DNA of 6,241 nt from Solirubrobacterales bacterium (GTDB lineage Bacteria > Actinomycetota > Thermoleophilia > Solirubrobacterales > Solirubrobacteraceae), in contig JAOPZU010000152.1 in the NCBI GenBank assembly GCA_025963955.1, positions 1 to 6,241 on the forward strand, in the 5' to 3' direction. Shown piece by piece: positions 5,554 through 6,241 of this stretch (its first letter is position 1; every line of letters starts with the position of its first letter). A program made the translations under genes and the position numbers. Below the pieces are notes generated by a model. It was given only the letters and a program-made list of their open reading frames with translations. It did no database searches and was not told the DNA's origin.

Positions 5554-5563
5554 CGTGCGTCCC

Positions 5564-6241
5564 ATGGCCCTCCCTGCCGTCGATCCCGCGCTCATCACCG
5601 ACCTCGTGGCCCGCGCGCTCGCCGAGGACGTCGGCACCGGCGACGTGACCACCGCCGCGACCGTCCCGGCCGGGACGCAGGCCGTCGCGCGGGTGCGCCA
5701 GAAGGCGCCGGGTGTCGTCTACGGGCTGGCCGGCGCTGCGGAGGCCTTCCGTCAGACCGACCCCGGCGCGGCTTTCACCACGCTGACGCAGGAGGGCGTA
5801 TGGCGCGAGGACGGCCCGGTCTTCGAGGTCCGCGGGGACGCGGCGGCGCTGCTGGCCGCCGAGCGCACCGCCCTGAACCTGCTCGGGCGCCTGTCCGGCA
5901 TCGCGACCATGAGCGCCCGCTACGTGCAGGCGGTCGCGGGCACGGGCGCCACGATCCTCGACACCCGCAAGACGACGCCGGGCCTGCGCCTGCTGGAGAA
6001 GGCCGCGGTCGCCGCCGGGGGGGCGTCCAACCATCGGATCGGGCTGTTCGACGCGGTGCTCATCAAGGAGAACCACGCCGCGATGGCCGGCGGCGTCGGC
6101 CGGGCGGTCGAGGCGGCGCGGACGTACGCCGCGACGGCCGGGCGCGAGCTGCTGATCGAGGCCGAGGTGCGGGACCTCGCCGAGGTCGACGAGGCGCTCG
6201 CGGCCGGGGCGCCGCGCGTCCTGCTGGACAACATGTCCGTG
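5564..6241 (+). CDS. nadC: Nicotinate-nucleotide pyrophosphorylase (quinolinate phosphoribosyltransferase), 5' part
   Basis: 226 codons are visible without a stop; the family is usually about 280 residues, so some 50-60 are missing past the right edge. The enzyme converts quinolinate and phosphoribosyl pyrophosphate to nicotinate mononucleotide, CO2 and pyrophosphate in de novo NAD synthesis. The N-terminal domain carries EDVGTGDVTT at 21-30 and the helix ERTALNLLGRLSGIAT at 100-115, with Arg101 matching the arginine that reaches the partner subunit's active site. The barrel domain shows LDTRKTTPGLR (R135, K136), GGASNHRIGLFD (H157, R158), LIKENH (K168), IEAE at 198-201 and LLDN at 220-223. 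These match the substrate-binding basic and acidic residues of the family. The common AVRxGGG segment is AVAAGGA here, a variation within what I would expect. The ATG at 5564 gives a normal N-terminus and lies 37 bases from the divergent reductase start. Confidence 0.97.
   Translation, partial: MALPAVDPALITDLVARALAEDVGTGDVTTAATVPAGTQAVARVRQKAPGVVYGLAGAAEAFRQTDPGAAFTTLTQEGVWREDGPVFEVRGDAAALLAAERTALNLLGRLSGIATMSARYVQAVAGTGATILDTRKTTPGLRLLEKAAVAAGGASNHRIGLFDAVLIKENHAAMAGGVGRAVEAARTYAATAGRELLIEAEVRDLAEVDEALAAGAPRVLLDNMSV

Noticed and set aside
5527..5652. N-terminal extension of the reductase by 42 residues
   Set aside because: The extension overlaps the start of nadC on the other strand, has no family match, and the standard MRALML start with a well-placed TANNNT is at 5526.
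5537..6234. Minus-strand open frames of 179 and 104 codons antisense to nadC
   Set aside because: The plus strand encodes a clear NadC with all active-site motifs; the antisense translations have no recognisable features.
1..6241. tRNA, rRNA, CRISPR array, insertion sequence, attachment site or phage gene
   Set aside because: Genes cover nearly the whole window with gaps of at most 44 bases. No direct-repeat array, transposase motif or cloverleaf-like sequence was seen by eye.

Overview
This is a very GC-rich window with dense, tightly packed genes, strong G/C third-codon bias and no mobile elements, RNA genes or CRISPR array that I can see. Codon bias, the frameshift-free release factor 2 gene and the small soluble-enzyme content suggest the chromosome of a high-GC actinobacterium. 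A Thermoleophilia/Solirubrobacterales-like lineage is a guess; nothing here fixes the genus.

Layout, left to right. Bases 1-426 (+) hold the 3' end of a GAF-type sensor protein whose histidine-kinase-like helix has Asn where the phosphoacceptor His should be, and which has no ATPase domain. It converges on, and overlaps by 11 bases, a minus-strand pair: a 146-residue helical, heptad-patterned protein of unknown function (1367-1807) followed 6 bases later by a histone-deacetylase-superfamily hydrolase (416-1360). Divergent from that pair, with only 27 bases between start codons, is prfB (1835-2953, +). Three bases after its stop comes a PLP-dependent Orn/Lys/Arg decarboxylase (2957-4495, +). 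This converges on a minus-strand zinc-independent quinone oxidoreductase-like reductase (4540-5526). Divergent from the reductase, with 37 bases between starts, is nadC (5564 to the right edge, +), cut off about 50-60 residues before its expected end.

The genes form two head-to-head pairs, prfB/helical protein and nadC/reductase, with extremely short shared control regions, plus a likely prfB-decarboxylase transcription unit and a likely helical protein-deacetylase unit. No start codon in the window has a visible Shine-Dalgarno sequence. The four genes at the divergent junctions each have a TANNNT hexamer 7-10 bases upstream of the start, which fits leaderless transcripts. The other two internal starts lie 3-6 bases after an upstream stop, which fits translational coupling.

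The functions are mostly housekeeping: translation termination, NAD synthesis, redox, polyamine or amino-acid decarboxylation, and deacylation. I see no convincing new multi-gene system. The points most worth a second look are the leaderless, overlapping divergent promoters, a G-quadruplex-type run inside the decarboxylase gene, the His-to-Asn sensor fragment, and the helical protein paired with the deacetylase.
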